Assembly (NCBI GenBank): GCA_018648445.1
Contig: JABGRG010000047.1
Location: 1 to 28,057, forward strand
Length of the DNA: 28,057 nt
Source: Rhodospirillales bacterium
GTDB lineage: Bacteria > Pseudomonadota > Alphaproteobacteria > Rhodospirillales_A > JACZKS01
Direction of reading: 5' to 3'
The first letter of the stretch is position 1. Every line of letters begins with the position of its first letter. The notes beneath the pieces were generated by a model, which did no database searches, was not told the origin of the DNA, and saw nothing but the letters and a program-made list of their open reading frames with translations. Made by a program: the position numbers and the translations under genes. This document shows positions 8,417-16,328 of the stretch, one piece after another.

Positions 8417-9157
8417 TCAATAGAGGTGCTGACCGCCAGTCACCCAAATTTCGCTCCCGGTCACATAACCCGCATCTTCGGAACACAGGAAATAGATGGT
8501 TCCGGCAACATCCTCGGGCGACCCCATCTTGTTGAGCGGGATGCGCGGCACGAGGACTTCGTACTCGGGTTGGATCATGTCGGTTTCAATTTCACCCGGA
8601 GCAACGGCGTTCACCCGCACCCCGAGTTCAGCGAACTCGTGCGCCATCTGACGCGTCAATGCAGAAAGCGCCGCCTTGGAAATCGAATAGGCCGAGCCCG
8701 CGAACGGGTGGACATAATGCCCCGCAATCGAGGTGACGTTGACAATCGCCCCCTTGCCTCGATGCAACGGCGTGGCAAAACCGCGTGCCAGTTTGAGGGC
8801 GGCGAAGAAATTTATCTCGAACACCTCGCGCCACGCGTCGATCTCGCCGTTCAGACAGCCCAGCCGTTCCTTGAACGGGGTTTTCGGGGACATCCCCGCG
8901 TTATTGACCAACGCGTGCAGCGGATCGTCACCCAAAACCTCGTTCGCCTTGTCGATGAAGGTGGCGACGCTCTCGGCATTGCCCAAGTCGGTGGGGATAT
9001 GGCACGTCCAATTGGGGATCAGCTTGCATTCGGGCGGCACTTCGTCGCGCGAACAGGTCAGCACCCGCCAGCCGCTTTCCAAAAAACGTTTGGCAACGGA
9101 ATGCCCAATTCCCCGGCTGGCACCGGTTACGATTACGGTTTTGCGCGTCTCTTCCAT
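8417..9157 (-). CDS. short-chain dehydrogenase/reductase (SDR)
   Basis: Classical SDR oxidoreductase of 246 residues using NAD(H) or NADP(H). Visible motifs: the cofactor-binding TGASRGIG at 11-18, NNAG at 85-88, and the catalytic Ser143, Tyr157 and Lys161 (YSISK), followed by a VNAVAPGEIETDM stretch typical of the family. It ends in VTGGQHLY, as many FabG-like proteins end near TGG. ATG 9157 puts the Rossmann motif at the usual place; ATG 9193 would add 12 residues and cannot be ruled out. It lies 29 nt upstream of the glycosyltransferase on the same strand, so it may modify a sugar nucleotide or lipid precursor, but the substrate cannot be read from sequence. It is divergent from the SRAP gene with about 90 nt between. 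Confidence 0.88.
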   Translation of the reverse strand: MEETRKTVIVTGASRGIGHSVAKRFLESGWRVLTCSRDEVPPECKLIPNWTCHIPTDLGNAESVATFIDKANEVLGDDPLHALVNNAGMSPKTPFKERLGCLNGEIDAWREVFEINFFAALKLARGFATPLHRGKGAIVNVTSIAGHYVHPFAGSAYSISKAALSALTRQMAHEFAELGVRVNAVAPGEIETDMIQPEYEVLVPRIPLNKMGSPEDVAGTIYFLCSEDAGYVTGSEIWVTGGQHLY

Positions 9158-9247
9158 GGCGCGAACGATACCAGCTTCGCAAGCGTCTGTCATACCGGCT
9201 TCAATGAATTTCTTCAAATGGCGCGCGGGTACCCATATTATTTGGGA

Positions 9248-9832
9248 ATGTGCTCGCGCTACGAACTCAATGCCCGGCCACGGGATCTGTTGCAACGGTT
9301 CGGATTACTCGGAATTCCGGATTTGCCCGAGCGCGAGGAAATCCGTCCGACCAACCAAGCGCTCGTCATTGGTTTCCAAGGATCGGCACAGATACTGTCG
9401 TGGGGCATCCCCGCATCATGGGACGCCAAGCCGTTGATCAACGCGCGGTCGGAAACGCTGGAAAGAAAAAAGACCTTCCGGCCATTGCTGGAAAACCGCT
9501 GTCTGGTTCCGGCGACCGGCTATTTCGAATGGCGCCACGAAGGCCGCGCGCGTTTCAAGAACCGGATCGCACCGAAGGATGATCAACCCTTTGCCTTCGC
9601 CGGTCTTTTCGACAACGGATATTTCACCATCATCACCTGCGCGCCGATCCCTGAAATCGCCCACATCCACGGGCGGATGCCGGTCATACTGGAAAACAGC
9701 TGCGAAGCCAATTGGATCGACCCGGCAAAGACCTTTGCCGAGGTGCGGGATGCCTTGGTTCCGTTCACGCACGGAACCCTGGAGGCCGAAGAGGTTCAGC
9801 CGCCTCGCGTTCAGGGTGACCTTTTCGGTTAG
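9248..9832 (+). CDS. SRAP-domain abasic-site crosslinking protein (YedK/HMCES)
   Basis: A 194-residue SOS-response-associated peptidase family protein. The family binds single-stranded DNA, forms a thiazolidine crosslink between Cys2 and abasic sites, and shields them. All key residues are present: MCSRY at the N-terminus so that Cys2 becomes the first residue after Met removal, Asn65 in INARSET, Glu94 in GYFEW and His141 in HGRMPV. This catalytic constraint fixes the start at ATG 9248, although the frame is open far upstream because it runs antisense through the SDR gene. The ribosome binding site is weak (GGGA directly upstream). No LexA box was recognised in the short divergent region. It converges on the universal stress protein gene with a 7-nt gap. 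Confidence 0.95.
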   Translation: MCSRYELNARPRDLLQRFGLLGIPDLPEREEIRPTNQALVIGFQGSAQILSWGIPASWDAKPLINARSETLERKKTFRPLLENRCLVPATGYFEWRHEGRARFKNRIAPKDDQPFAFAGLFDNGYFTIITCAPIPEIAHIHGRMPVILENSCEANWIDPAKTFAEVRDALVPFTHGTLEAEEVQPPRVQGDLFG

Positions 9833-9839
9833 GCCAAAT

Positions 9840-10706
9840 TTATCGGGCCATCACCACCGGTAACGTAGCCTCGGCCAGGACGTGGCGGGTTATGCCGCCC
9901 ATGATAAGCTGGCGAACCCGGCTTTGGGTGTAGGCCCCCAGCAGCAGCACATCGGCGCCGATTTCCGCGCATTCACGAAGAAGTTGCTCGCCCCCGGCGC
10001 CGTCCGCAATCTCGAACGCCCGGGCCGTCGCCGAAACGCCGTGCCATGCCAGATAGTCGGCCAATTCGGATGCTTCGACCGCTCGCGTATGGCCTCCCTC
10101 GGCAGTCAGGATAATCACCTCGTCGGCGGCCTCGACAAAGGCCACCGAAAGGCGCACGGCCCGCGCCGCCTCGGCGCTGCCGTTCCAGGCGATGGCGACT
10201 TTTTTCCCCAGCGTCTGTGGTGCGCCCGGCGGAACCACCAAAACGGGCCTGCCGGTTTCGCGAATGGCGGCGCTGAGCGTCATGCGCGAGGAGACATCCG
10301 TGTCTTCGGTCGGTCTGCCTACGACAATCAAATCGGAAAGCCGACCGCGTTGGGCCGTCACTTCGTCCTCGCGACCCGTTCTATCGATCCAAGCGGCTGA
10401 CGGGCCGTCCGGCCCCGGCGGTCCATCGACGACCGGGAATTCAAAGCGCTTGCATACATCGTCGAACACGGCGCGCGCTTTTTCAGCCCGTGTTGCGGCC
10501 TCGGATTCGGCCAGATCGATCATTTCCTCGATCATTGCGCCCGACATTCCTTCGCCCAGCAACGGCACCGCGTTGCGCGAATCGGCGCGAACGTGAAGCA
10601 CCTCGACATGGGCGGAAAGGTCGCGGGCAACGGCGAACGCCGTTTCCAATACTGGCTGGGCGCTTTGCGTCCCATCGACGGGAACGAGTATCGCTTTGAT
10701 CGGCAT
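9840..10706 (-). CDS. universal stress protein with two UspA domains
   Basis: A 288-residue cytosolic protein made of two UspA folds, about residues 1-148 and 155-288. Each starts with a hydrophobic strand (KAILVPVDGT; KVAIAWNGS) and ends with a glycine-rich segment followed by PVLVV or PVVMA. The second half retains a Gly-rich LLGAYTQSR...MGGITRHVL loop resembling the ATP-binding G-x2-G-x9-G-[ST] motif in degenerate form; the first half has GRPTEDTDVSSRM instead. Tandem Usps are usually linked to stress, starvation or respiratory shifts. ATG 10706 has an excellent AGGAGG six nt upstream. It follows the kinase-fusion gene on the same strand after 95 nt, so it may have its own promoter, though I found no convincing -35/-10 pair. 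Confidence 0.9.
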   Translation of the reverse strand: MPIKAILVPVDGTQSAQPVLETAFAVARDLSAHVEVLHVRADSRNAVPLLGEGMSGAMIEEMIDLAESEAATRAEKARAVFDDVCKRFEFPVVDGPPGPDGPSAAWIDRTGREDEVTAQRGRLSDLIVVGRPTEDTDVSSRMTLSAAIRETGRPVLVVPPGAPQTLGKKVAIAWNGSAEAARAVRLSVAFVEAADEVIILTAEGGHTRAVEASELADYLAWHGVSATARAFEIADGAGGEQLLRECAEIGADVLLLGAYTQSRVRQLIMGGITRHVLAEATLPVVMAR

Positions 10707-10801
10707 GGCGTCCTCCTCGGCAGGTTCCGCCTGTCAAACGGCATTGACCAATATGATACCCGCGACGAAGCGAAATTAGAAGATTGACACGTGCATTTTG
10801 G

Positions 10802-12340
10802 CTATAACCCCAGAAGAAACAAGCCTTTTTCCAAAGTGCAGTTACGCGGGCCGGAGCTGTCGATCCGGTCCCAGGCAATTTCTCCAAGGTCGTAGTCCAA
10901 CTGCCGACGCACCACGCCCGCGTCGGCATCCGAAACATTGCGCCGCCGCTTGGTGACGCGGTATTCCATGATTTCACGCGGAGCTTCCAGCCAAAGACCG
11001 TTGAAGGGAACGTCTGTATCGCGGGCGATATCGGCGATGGCTGCGCGTTCCTCCGGCTTGGAAAATACGGCGTCTGCAATAACCGATTGTCCGGTTTCCA
11101 GGGCCTTGCGGGCTTCGTCGTAAAACGCGTCGTATGTCCGTTTGCTCATCTCGGGCGTATAGCCGTCGGGACCCAGTTTGGTGAAGGGATCAACGCCCGC
11201 CAAGCGTTTTCGGATAACGTCGGTGCGCACGATGCGCGCGCCGGGGGCCGCCCCCACAAAAGAAGCGATCTCGCGCCCCATGCGCGATTTGCCACTGCCC
11301 GACAATCCGCCGACAGCCACCAGCCGCGGCTTGCGTACATTCAGATAACCAAACGCCATCTCGTGATATTCGGTCGATTCGGTGCGCCTTAGATTAGCCA
11401 TTTCCGTATCGGTCGCGCCGGCCACACCAACGGCGGCGACGTGAGCGCGAGCCGACGCCCGCATGGACAGGAACAACGGCATCAGGCGCAGCCCCTGAGT
11501 ATCCCAGGCCGCATCCATATACCGGTTGAGCACGATGTTGGCCAACCGGCGCAGGCCACGACGGTCGAGGTCCATCAACAGGAATGCCAGATCGTAGAAG
11601 ACGTCGATGATCGAAAAGGTTTTGTTGAATTCGATGCCATCAAAGATGGCGGCGCGCCCGTTCGACAAGAAGATGTTCCGAAGGTGCAAATCGCCGTGGC
11701 ATTCCTTTACGAAACCCGCCGTTTGGCGTTCGTCCAACAGATCGCCTTGCTTATCAAATTCCTCGCGCTGAAGCCGATTGAACTCAGCCACGCGCTCGGC
11801 GGCCAGTGTGCTACCCGAGAACTGCGCGTAGGATGCCTCGTTGCTGGTAAGCGTGTCGTCCACCCACCCCCGACCCGTGAAATCGTCGCGGGGTTCGGCG
11901 ATGGTGTGAAAGCGCGCAACTTCCTCGGCCAAATCCTCCATCAGGCGCCGGTTCAACTCGCCGCGCCCAGCCTTGCGGTCAAGCAGCGTGTCCTCGTCGA
12001 AGCGATCCATGTCGATAACCCAATCGACCGCCTCGCCCTTGCCGCCAAATTCCAACCCGCCATCGGAGCAGCGGGTGACAGCGACCGCGCCACGGTACAA
12101 ACCGGGTGCGGTCCGGCGATTGACACGGATTTCGTCGTGACTGAATTGCCGACGGATCTCGATGGTCGAGAAATCCATGAACGGGTATTTGACCGCCCGC
12201 TTGAGTTTCAGCGCTCGTGCCTTACCAATGAAAATGAACGACGCGTGGGTCTCCACCTTGCGCACCTCGGTGCAACCGTCGGCCAGAGTTTCGGGCCGCA
12301 TCAGGAATTCGATGACTTCGCTTTGGTCTTGAACGATCAC
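10802..12340 (-). CDS. phosphotransferase-like / P-loop kinase fusion protein
   Basis: A 512-residue two-domain protein. Residues 1-330 resemble the aminoglycoside phosphotransferase/choline kinase fold, with the Brenner-type catalytic HGDLHLRN at 215-222 and a metal-binding IFDGIEF near 232-238. Residues 335-512 form a P-loop kinase with Walker A GGLSGSGKS at 344-352, similar to the gluconate kinase/zeta-toxin-like group. This pairing is known in bacterial genomes (COG2187 plus COG0645 style) without a firmly assigned substrate, so two phosphoryl-transfer sites act on unknown small molecules or proteins. The start is GTG 12340, overlapping the stop of the upstream DMT transporter gene as GTGA (4 nt), a sign of translational coupling. 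It could instead be a resistance or metabolite-repair kinase. Confidence 0.82.
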   Translation of the reverse strand: MIVQDQSEVIEFLMRPETLADGCTEVRKVETHASFIFIGKARALKLKRAVKYPFMDFSTIEIRRQFSHDEIRVNRRTAPGLYRGAVAVTRCSDGGLEFGGKGEAVDWVIDMDRFDEDTLLDRKAGRGELNRRLMEDLAEEVARFHTIAEPRDDFTGRGWVDDTLTSNEASYAQFSGSTLAAERVAEFNRLQREEFDKQGDLLDERQTAGFVKECHGDLHLRNIFLSNGRAAIFDGIEFNKTFSIIDVFYDLAFLLMDLDRRGLRRLANIVLNRYMDAAWDTQGLRLMPLFLSMRASARAHVAAVGVAGATDTEMANLRRTESTEYHEMAFGYLNVRKPRLVAVGGLSGSGKSRMGREIASFVGAAPGARIVRTDVIRKRLAGVDPFTKLGPDGYTPEMSKRTYDAFYDEARKALETGQSVIADAVFSKPEERAAIADIARDTDVPFNGLWLEAPREIMEYRVTKRRRNVSDADAGVVRRQLDYDLGEIAWDRIDSSGPRNCTLEKGLFLLGL

Positions 12341-13245
12341 GCGCTTGCGCCCTCTTGTTGTTTCCGTTCACGCAGGGAAATGTACACCCCTGCCCCGATA
12401 ACGATGGCTATTCCCAGCCACGTAAGAGGGTCGGGAAAATCGCCGAAGACCACATAGCCGATGGTCGTCGCCATAATGATTTCGGTGTATCCGAAGGGGG
12501 CCAGCACCGACGCTTGCCCGAATTCCAGCGCCTTGACGATCAGAATGTGAAAGACCGCCGCAATGGCTCCCATGATCGCCACCAGCCCAACATCGCCCGA
12601 TGTCGGTACGACCCAACCTCCGGGCAGGATAATCGGCATGAAGAGAACCCCGAACACGGCGGCATAGGCGGCGGCCACCAACGGCGGCGCGCTGGTCGAT
12701 ACGCGCCGCGTGACGATCCAGTAGCAGGCCATGCTCAAACCCGCAGCGACGCCGAACAGGCTCGACCACTGAAACACGTCGCCACCCGGACGAATAATCA
12801 CCAAGACCCCGACCATTCCAGCGATAACGGCGGCCCATCGCCGCGGCCCGACCTTCTCGCCCAGAAAAATCGGCGACATCGCGGTAATCAACAAGGGATA
12901 ACAGAACAACAGCGCCAGAGTATCGGCCATGGGCAGGCTGGCCAGCCCCCAAAAAAAGAAAAACGTGGCAGATACTGTAAAGGCCCCGCGCAACAGATGC
13001 AGCCAGATGCGTTTGGGCCTAAGCGAGGCCAATCCGTTTTTCCAGGCGATCAGTGGCAGCAACAGCAGGAAATGAAAGAAATACCGGGCCCAGACAATCT
13101 CGGCCACCGGATAGCGTGCCGTCAGCGCCTTGGCGATCCCGTCGTTAAACGGAATGATCAACATCGCCGCCACCATCAGAAGGATGCCCTTCGTGGTCGG
13201 CGACAGAGTGGTTCCCGGTGTTTCGAGGGGTGAAGATGAGAGCAT
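12337..13245 (-). CDS. DMT-superfamily EamA transporter
   Basis: A 302-residue inner-membrane protein with about ten hydrophobic helices in two homologous halves (EamA repeats), as in the drug/metabolite transporter superfamily of exporters. A strongly conserved core (SLPMADTLALLFCYPLLITA, then RRWAAVIAGMVGVLVIIRPGG) closely matches the second DMT gene at 19507, so the two are paralogues. The middle gene of a tight minus-strand operon: 7 nt after the 160-residue hypothetical gene and overlapping the kinase fusion by 4 nt. The start is ATG 13245 with no good ribosome binding site, consistent with coupling to the upstream gene. Substrate unknown; amino acids, nucleosides or other small metabolites are typical for the family. 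Confidence 0.9.
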   Translation of the reverse strand: MLSSSPLETPGTTLSPTTKGILLMVAAMLIIPFNDGIAKALTARYPVAEIVWARYFFHFLLLLPLIAWKNGLASLRPKRIWLHLLRGAFTVSATFFFFWGLASLPMADTLALLFCYPLLITAMSPIFLGEKVGPRRWAAVIAGMVGVLVIIRPGGDVFQWSSLFGVAAGLSMACYWIVTRRVSTSAPPLVAAAYAAVFGVLFMPIILPGGWVVPTSGDVGLVAIMGAIAAVFHILIVKALEFGQASVLAPFGYTEIIMATTIGYVVFGDFPDPLTWLGIAIVIGAGVYISLRERKQQEGASA

Positions 13246-13252
13246 CTGAGGG

Positions 13253-13735
13253 TCAATCGCGATTCTTCGGGGTCATTCCAACGGGGAAATCGGTGGCACC
13301 GGCGGTATTCATTTCCACGCCGGATTCCTCTTTGAAGTCGGCGACGGCCTGTTCGATATGGGGAAAGCCGCGCGCCAGTTCGATCCACATTGCGTCACAG
13401 AGGTTGCCCAGTTCGGGGCGCAGGACGACGCGAAGGGTGTGCACCCAGATCGACAGCACGGCGGCTTCCTGCTTCTTTTTCTTGCGCTGCAGGTTGAATA
13501 TCTGGGTAGTGAATTCGAACATCAATTTGGGATTTTCGGCATTCGCTTTGACCGGGTCCATAAGGTCGATGCTATGCAGTTCGGCCAGACGGTGTCTGAC
13601 ATCGGTGGCAGAGGCAACGATAAAACCAACTTGTGCGTCGTCCATACGACGCAACGTGGCGACAAAAGTTTCAAGATCTTTGCGTTGCCGCCCACCGGCC
13701 CATTTGTCAAAGAGCCTGCCAATCATATTCGCCAT
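13253..13735 (-). CDS. conserved-looking hypothetical protein, 160 residues
   Basis: I do not recognise this family. The protein is soluble, without signal peptide or membrane segment, and predominantly alpha-helical. It has a basic run (QRKKKKQ near residue 85) and several aromatic/hydrophobic helices around residues 90-125 (SIWVHTLRVVLRPELG, DAMWIELARGFPHIEQAV). ATG 13735 is preceded by GAAGG about seven nt upstream. It is the first gene of the operon leading into the DMT exporter (7-nt gap) and the kinase fusion, and diverges from the caspase-like gene across about 150 nt. The operon position and ordinary codon use support it as a real gene; no function is proposed. Confidence 0.75.
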   Translation of the reverse strand: MANMIGRLFDKWAGGRQRKDLETFVATLRRMDDAQVGFIVASATDVRHRLAELHSIDLMDPVKANAENPKLMFEFTTQIFNLQRKKKKQEAAVLSIWVHTLRVVLRPELGNLCDAMWIELARGFPHIEQAVADFKEESGVEMNTAGATDFPVGMTPKNRD

Positions 13736-13788
13736 TCGAATGCCTTCGCCTTTTCCAATTTTTTTTCACCGCCGAAGTCGCGGCCCGA

Positions 13789-13818
13789 TTGCCGGGGTTT
13801 CATTTCCGGTGCTATCCT
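13789..13818 (+). promoter_or_regulatory. putative sigma-70 promoter of the caspase-like gene
   Basis: TTGCCG at 13789-13794 and TATCCT at 13813-13818 are spaced by 18 nt, each with 4 of 6 consensus matches, giving a leader of about 60 nt before ATG 13884. It lies in the divergent region between two outward-reading genes, where a promoter is expected. Pattern only. Confidence 0.3.
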
Positions 13819-13883
13819 TCCCATATCACGAAATGGGGCGCACGGGAAAACAAGCGCCAAAAAAGTTGATAACGGGGGCGGTA

Positions 13884-15353
13884 ATGAGAAAATCGGGAAC
13901 CGTATTGTCGGCCGAGTCTATTCGTCGTTTGCCGGTATGGGGCCGAATATTTCCTCTGCTGTTTCTCATGCTTTTCGTGGCCGCGCCAATGGCCGCCGGG
14001 GCGGCCGATCTTCATGCAATTCTGGTTATCGATACCAATGACAAAAGCATTGGCCGGATGGTCGATCTCGATCGCAAGCTGATTGAAAAGGAGTTAAACC
14101 AGATCGCACGGATGACCGGGTTGAATGTTCGGGAAACGCTGGTACGCGGAAAGAACTTCAAGCTGAACAAGGTGGGCGCGGCGATCAATGGTCTGAAGGT
14201 CGACTCGGATGACGTGATCCTTTTCTATTATTCCGGCCACGGCTTTCGCACCAAGCAGAAGACCTACAAATGGCCGTTCTTCTATTTCCATTCAAATGAA
14301 CCGCTGGATTACGCGTGGGTGATTCAAGCCCTCAAGGCCAAGGGCGCGCGCCTGACCATCACGCTGACGGATGCCTGCAACAACGTAGTCAACGCCTCGA
14401 TCCGCGAGCAAGACCAGTACCGGGCCAAATCAATGGTCAACCCGGACGCCTACAAGACCCTGTTCCTGAAAAGCAAAGGTTATATTGCAGCCACATCATC
14501 GATCCCCGGCGAAACCTCGACGGCGACGTCCGACGGCAGCCTGTTTACGCTTTCGTTCCTCAAGGCCCTGCACGAGGAAGGCGCGAAGTCCAATCCCAAA
14601 TGGCAGACCATGATGAAAAACGGCGCCGGGAAAAAACTTTATTTGAACGGCAAATACAAGCACACGCCATTTTACGAGATGGACGTGGCCATGCATTCGC
14701 CGGGCACTGCGACAACAACTCCGCCACCACCACCAACGACGACAACGCCGCCGACAAATACCGGGACGCCGACAGCCGTCAATCCCGGCGTGCCGCAACC
14801 CACCGTGTATTTCCCGACGGCTCAACCTTCGAACCCGCCGTCAAACCAGCCTCCAGCCCCCCCCGCGCAACCGGCGCAAGATGGCCCGACTATGAAATGC
14901 GCCGTGCCGTCCAATTCCGGACCGGTGGCGGGCAAATTAGGCGGCCTTCCTTACTGGAAAGGGATGTTTGTCGGACTAAATTATATAGGCCACGCTGCCG
15001 CTTCCCCACAGGAATGCCATGTCATTTGCATCAAAGACAAAAACTGCGTGTCCTGGACCTGGCGGCCGCAACGTAATAATTGCCTGCTCAAACACTACTG
15101 CCCGAAAATGAATTACACCCAAATCGTCCGCCACTTCTCGGGCTATAGCGGGCGCGAGTCGGTGTGCGGGGAAATGCGTCCCGGCTGCGGTGCGGAACAG
15201 GCGGCTGCTCCGCCACCGCCACGGCCCGCCACACCGCCCGCACCCGCCGATCCGCTCGGCGGCGGCGGATGGGGACAGCCCCAGCAACCCCAACAGCCCC
15301 AAGCCCCCGCCCAACCACCGGCACAAGGTGGCGGCTGGAGTGTTATAAATTAA
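13884..15353 (+). CDS. secreted caspase-family (C14) protease with PAN/apple-like domain
   Basis: A 489-residue protein. Residues 1-41 look like a signal peptide: a basic start, the hydrophobic run FPLLFLMLFVAA, then an AGA-AD cleavage-like site. Residues 42-265 form a caspase-like p20 domain with the catalytic His119 in YYSGHG and Cys165 in TDACNN, followed by a TSDGSLFTLSFLKAL stretch that usually closes the domain. Residues 272-335 are a Pro/Thr-rich linker. Residues 339-430 hold seven cysteines (339, 378, 382, 388, 400, 406, 428) in a PAN/apple pattern (ECHVIC...NCVSWTW...NNCLLK), a carbohydrate- or protein-binding fold. The tail is Pro/Gln/Gly-rich. The frame is open from 13218, but ATG 13884 gives the signal peptide. 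Predicted periplasmic or secreted; substrate unknown. No obvious partner gene is adjacent. Confidence 0.85.
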   Translation: MRKSGTVLSAESIRRLPVWGRIFPLLFLMLFVAAPMAAGAADLHAILVIDTNDKSIGRMVDLDRKLIEKELNQIARMTGLNVRETLVRGKNFKLNKVGAAINGLKVDSDDVILFYYSGHGFRTKQKTYKWPFFYFHSNEPLDYAWVIQALKAKGARLTITLTDACNNVVNASIREQDQYRAKSMVNPDAYKTLFLKSKGYIAATSSIPGETSTATSDGSLFTLSFLKALHEEGAKSNPKWQTMMKNGAGKKLYLNGKYKHTPFYEMDVAMHSPGTATTTPPPPPTTTTPPTNTGTPTAVNPGVPQPTVYFPTAQPSNPPSNQPPAPPAQPAQDGPTMKCAVPSNSGPVAGKLGGLPYWKGMFVGLNYIGHAAASPQECHVICIKDKNCVSWTWRPQRNNCLLKHYCPKMNYTQIVRHFSGYSGRESVCGEMRPGCGAEQAAAPPPPRPATPPAPADPLGGGGWGQPQQPQQPQAPAQPPAQGGGWSVIN

Positions 15354-15409
15354 TGACAATTCCACCCCGAGGCTTGATTCCGGCAACGTTCTGCCTCATT
15401 TGATCGGGG

Positions 15410-15832
15410 ATGATAGAGATAGATTTTGAAATCGCGGCTCCTATCGAGCGCGTTTGGGCTTGCTTGACCGAAAAGGCCCAACTCAAGAACTGGTGGAACC
15501 AAGGGGTTCACCTCGATCCGCAATCCGGCGGAAATTTCGAAGAACCGTGGACGGACGCGAAGGGGCGTCGAACTGTCACGCGGGGCACGGTCCTGCGCAT
15601 TGATCCGCCCCGTATGCTTCGCCTTTCCTGGTCCGACGAGGACTGGCCCATCGAAACCGAAGTCTCGGTCGAGCTGGCGACCACGCCGTCCGGCACCCGT
15701 CTGGCGCTAAGTCACGCCGGATGGCAGGCCTTTCCCGAAGACGACCGGGACTATCTGGTCGAAGCTCACCGGACGGGCTGGTCCCAACACCTGAATAACT
15801 TGCGGACCTACGCCGAAACCTTGCCGAATTAA
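15410..15832 (+). CDS. SRPBCC (AHSA1-like) family protein
   Basis: A 140-residue soluble protein of the START/Bet v1 superfamily, closest in pattern to the AHSA1/activator of Hsp90 group of small bacterial proteins. Visible features: the opening IEIDFEIAAPIERVWACLTE helix-grip start, LKNWWNQG, the glycine-containing GGNFEEPW turn, LRLSWSDEDWP, and a long amphipathic C-terminal helix (GWSQHLNNLRTYAE). These proteins bind hydrophobic ligands in a cavity; the ligand here is unknown. ATG 15410 follows a G-rich stretch too close to be an ideal ribosome binding site, and stops upstream in frame leave no longer alternative. It sits 56 nt downstream of the caspase-like gene on the same strand, and the two may share a transcript. 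Confidence 0.85.
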   Translation: MIEIDFEIAAPIERVWACLTEKAQLKNWWNQGVHLDPQSGGNFEEPWTDAKGRRTVTRGTVLRIDPPRMLRLSWSDEDWPIETEVSVELATTPSGTRLALSHAGWQAFPEDDRDYLVEAHRTGWSQHLNNLRTYAETLPN

Positions 15833-15923
15833 GAACTGCCGGTTCGACACTAAGGGTTTATAAGAATTATTCTAATCAACCTTTTGTTGTTGCCTCTCTT
15901 TGTTTTGCGGGGGTACGCTATTC

Positions 15924-15954
15924 CCGGTCGCGCCATTGGTTTCCGGCGCGCCGG
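15924..15954 (+). promoter_or_regulatory. stem-loop in the leader of the cold-shock gene
   Basis: CCGG-T-CGCGCC (15924-15934) can pair with GGCGCGCCGG (15945-15954), a 10-bp GC stem with one bulged T and a 10-nt loop. It ends 28 nt before the cold-shock ATG. There is no T run after it, so it is not an intrinsic terminator; cold-shock mRNAs often carry structured leaders. The structure is seen in sequence; its function is inferred. Confidence 0.45.
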
Positions 15955-15982
15955 AGCATAACCTTTAGCAAGAGAGAGCGTC

Positions 15983-16192
15983 ATGCCTGTCGGTACGGTA
16001 AAGTGGTTCAATACCCGCAAAGGATACGGCTTCATCGAACAGGAAAGCGGCGAAAAGGACGCCTTCGTCCACATCACCGCTGTCGAACGGGCCGGTCTGT
16101 CTAGCCTGATCGAAGGACAGAAACTCGAATTCGAAATGGTCACGGATGGAAACGGTCGCCCGTCGGCCGACAACCTCTCGGTTATCGAATAG
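15983..16192 (+). CDS. cold-shock protein (CspA family)
   Basis: A 69-residue single OB-fold nucleic-acid chaperone that binds single-stranded RNA/DNA and melts mRNA secondary structure. Both RNA-binding motifs are intact: RNP1 KGYGFI at 13-18 and RNP2 AFVHI at 27-31, preceded by the typical GTVKWFN start. The family is about 65-75 residues, so this is full length. ATG 15983 is preceded by a purine-rich GAGAGAG about 4 nt upstream. The 150-nt upstream gap holds an AT-rich segment (15858-15878) and a GC hairpin. Cold induction cannot be told from sequence; many alphaproteobacterial paralogues are constitutive or respond to stationary phase. Confidence 0.97.
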   Translation: MPVGTVKWFNTRKGYGFIEQESGEKDAFVHITAVERAGLSSLIEGQKLEFEMVTDGNGRPSADNLSVIE

Positions 16193-16328
16193 CACCAAAG
16201 GCCGGTGGCAAAGTTCCGGTTAAGGACCGCGCGTCTATAAGCGTGGAATGCGGGTGCTTGGCAAGTGGCCGCTCGCGACCCCATATTGAACGCGACAGCG
16301 AAATCGAAAGAACAAGCGAAAGCTAACC

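Noticed and set aside
8396..9247. N-terminal extension of the SRAP frame
   Set aside because: SRAP chemistry requires Cys at position 2, which fixes the start at ATG 9248; the upstream part is antisense to the SDR gene.
10707..10801. FNR-type box upstream of the universal stress protein
   Set aside because: Several TTGAC and TCAA fragments occur, but none forms the TTGAT-N4-ATCAA spacing, so no site is called.
11441..13233. Two long + strand frames (338 and 292 residues)
   Set aside because: They are antisense to the kinase fusion and DMT exporter; the minus-strand products carry catalytic motifs and membrane helices, the plus frames do not.
13218..13883. N-terminal extension of the caspase-like frame
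   Set aside because: The frame is open for 222 extra codons, but most of that is antisense to the 160-residue hypothetical gene, and the internal ATG 13884 gives a proper signal peptide.
14700..15340. Proline-codon-rich segments as possible tandem DNA repeats
   Set aside because: The CCN-rich runs encode the Pro/Thr linker and tail of the caspase-like protein; no fixed repeat unit or CRISPR-like spacing is present.
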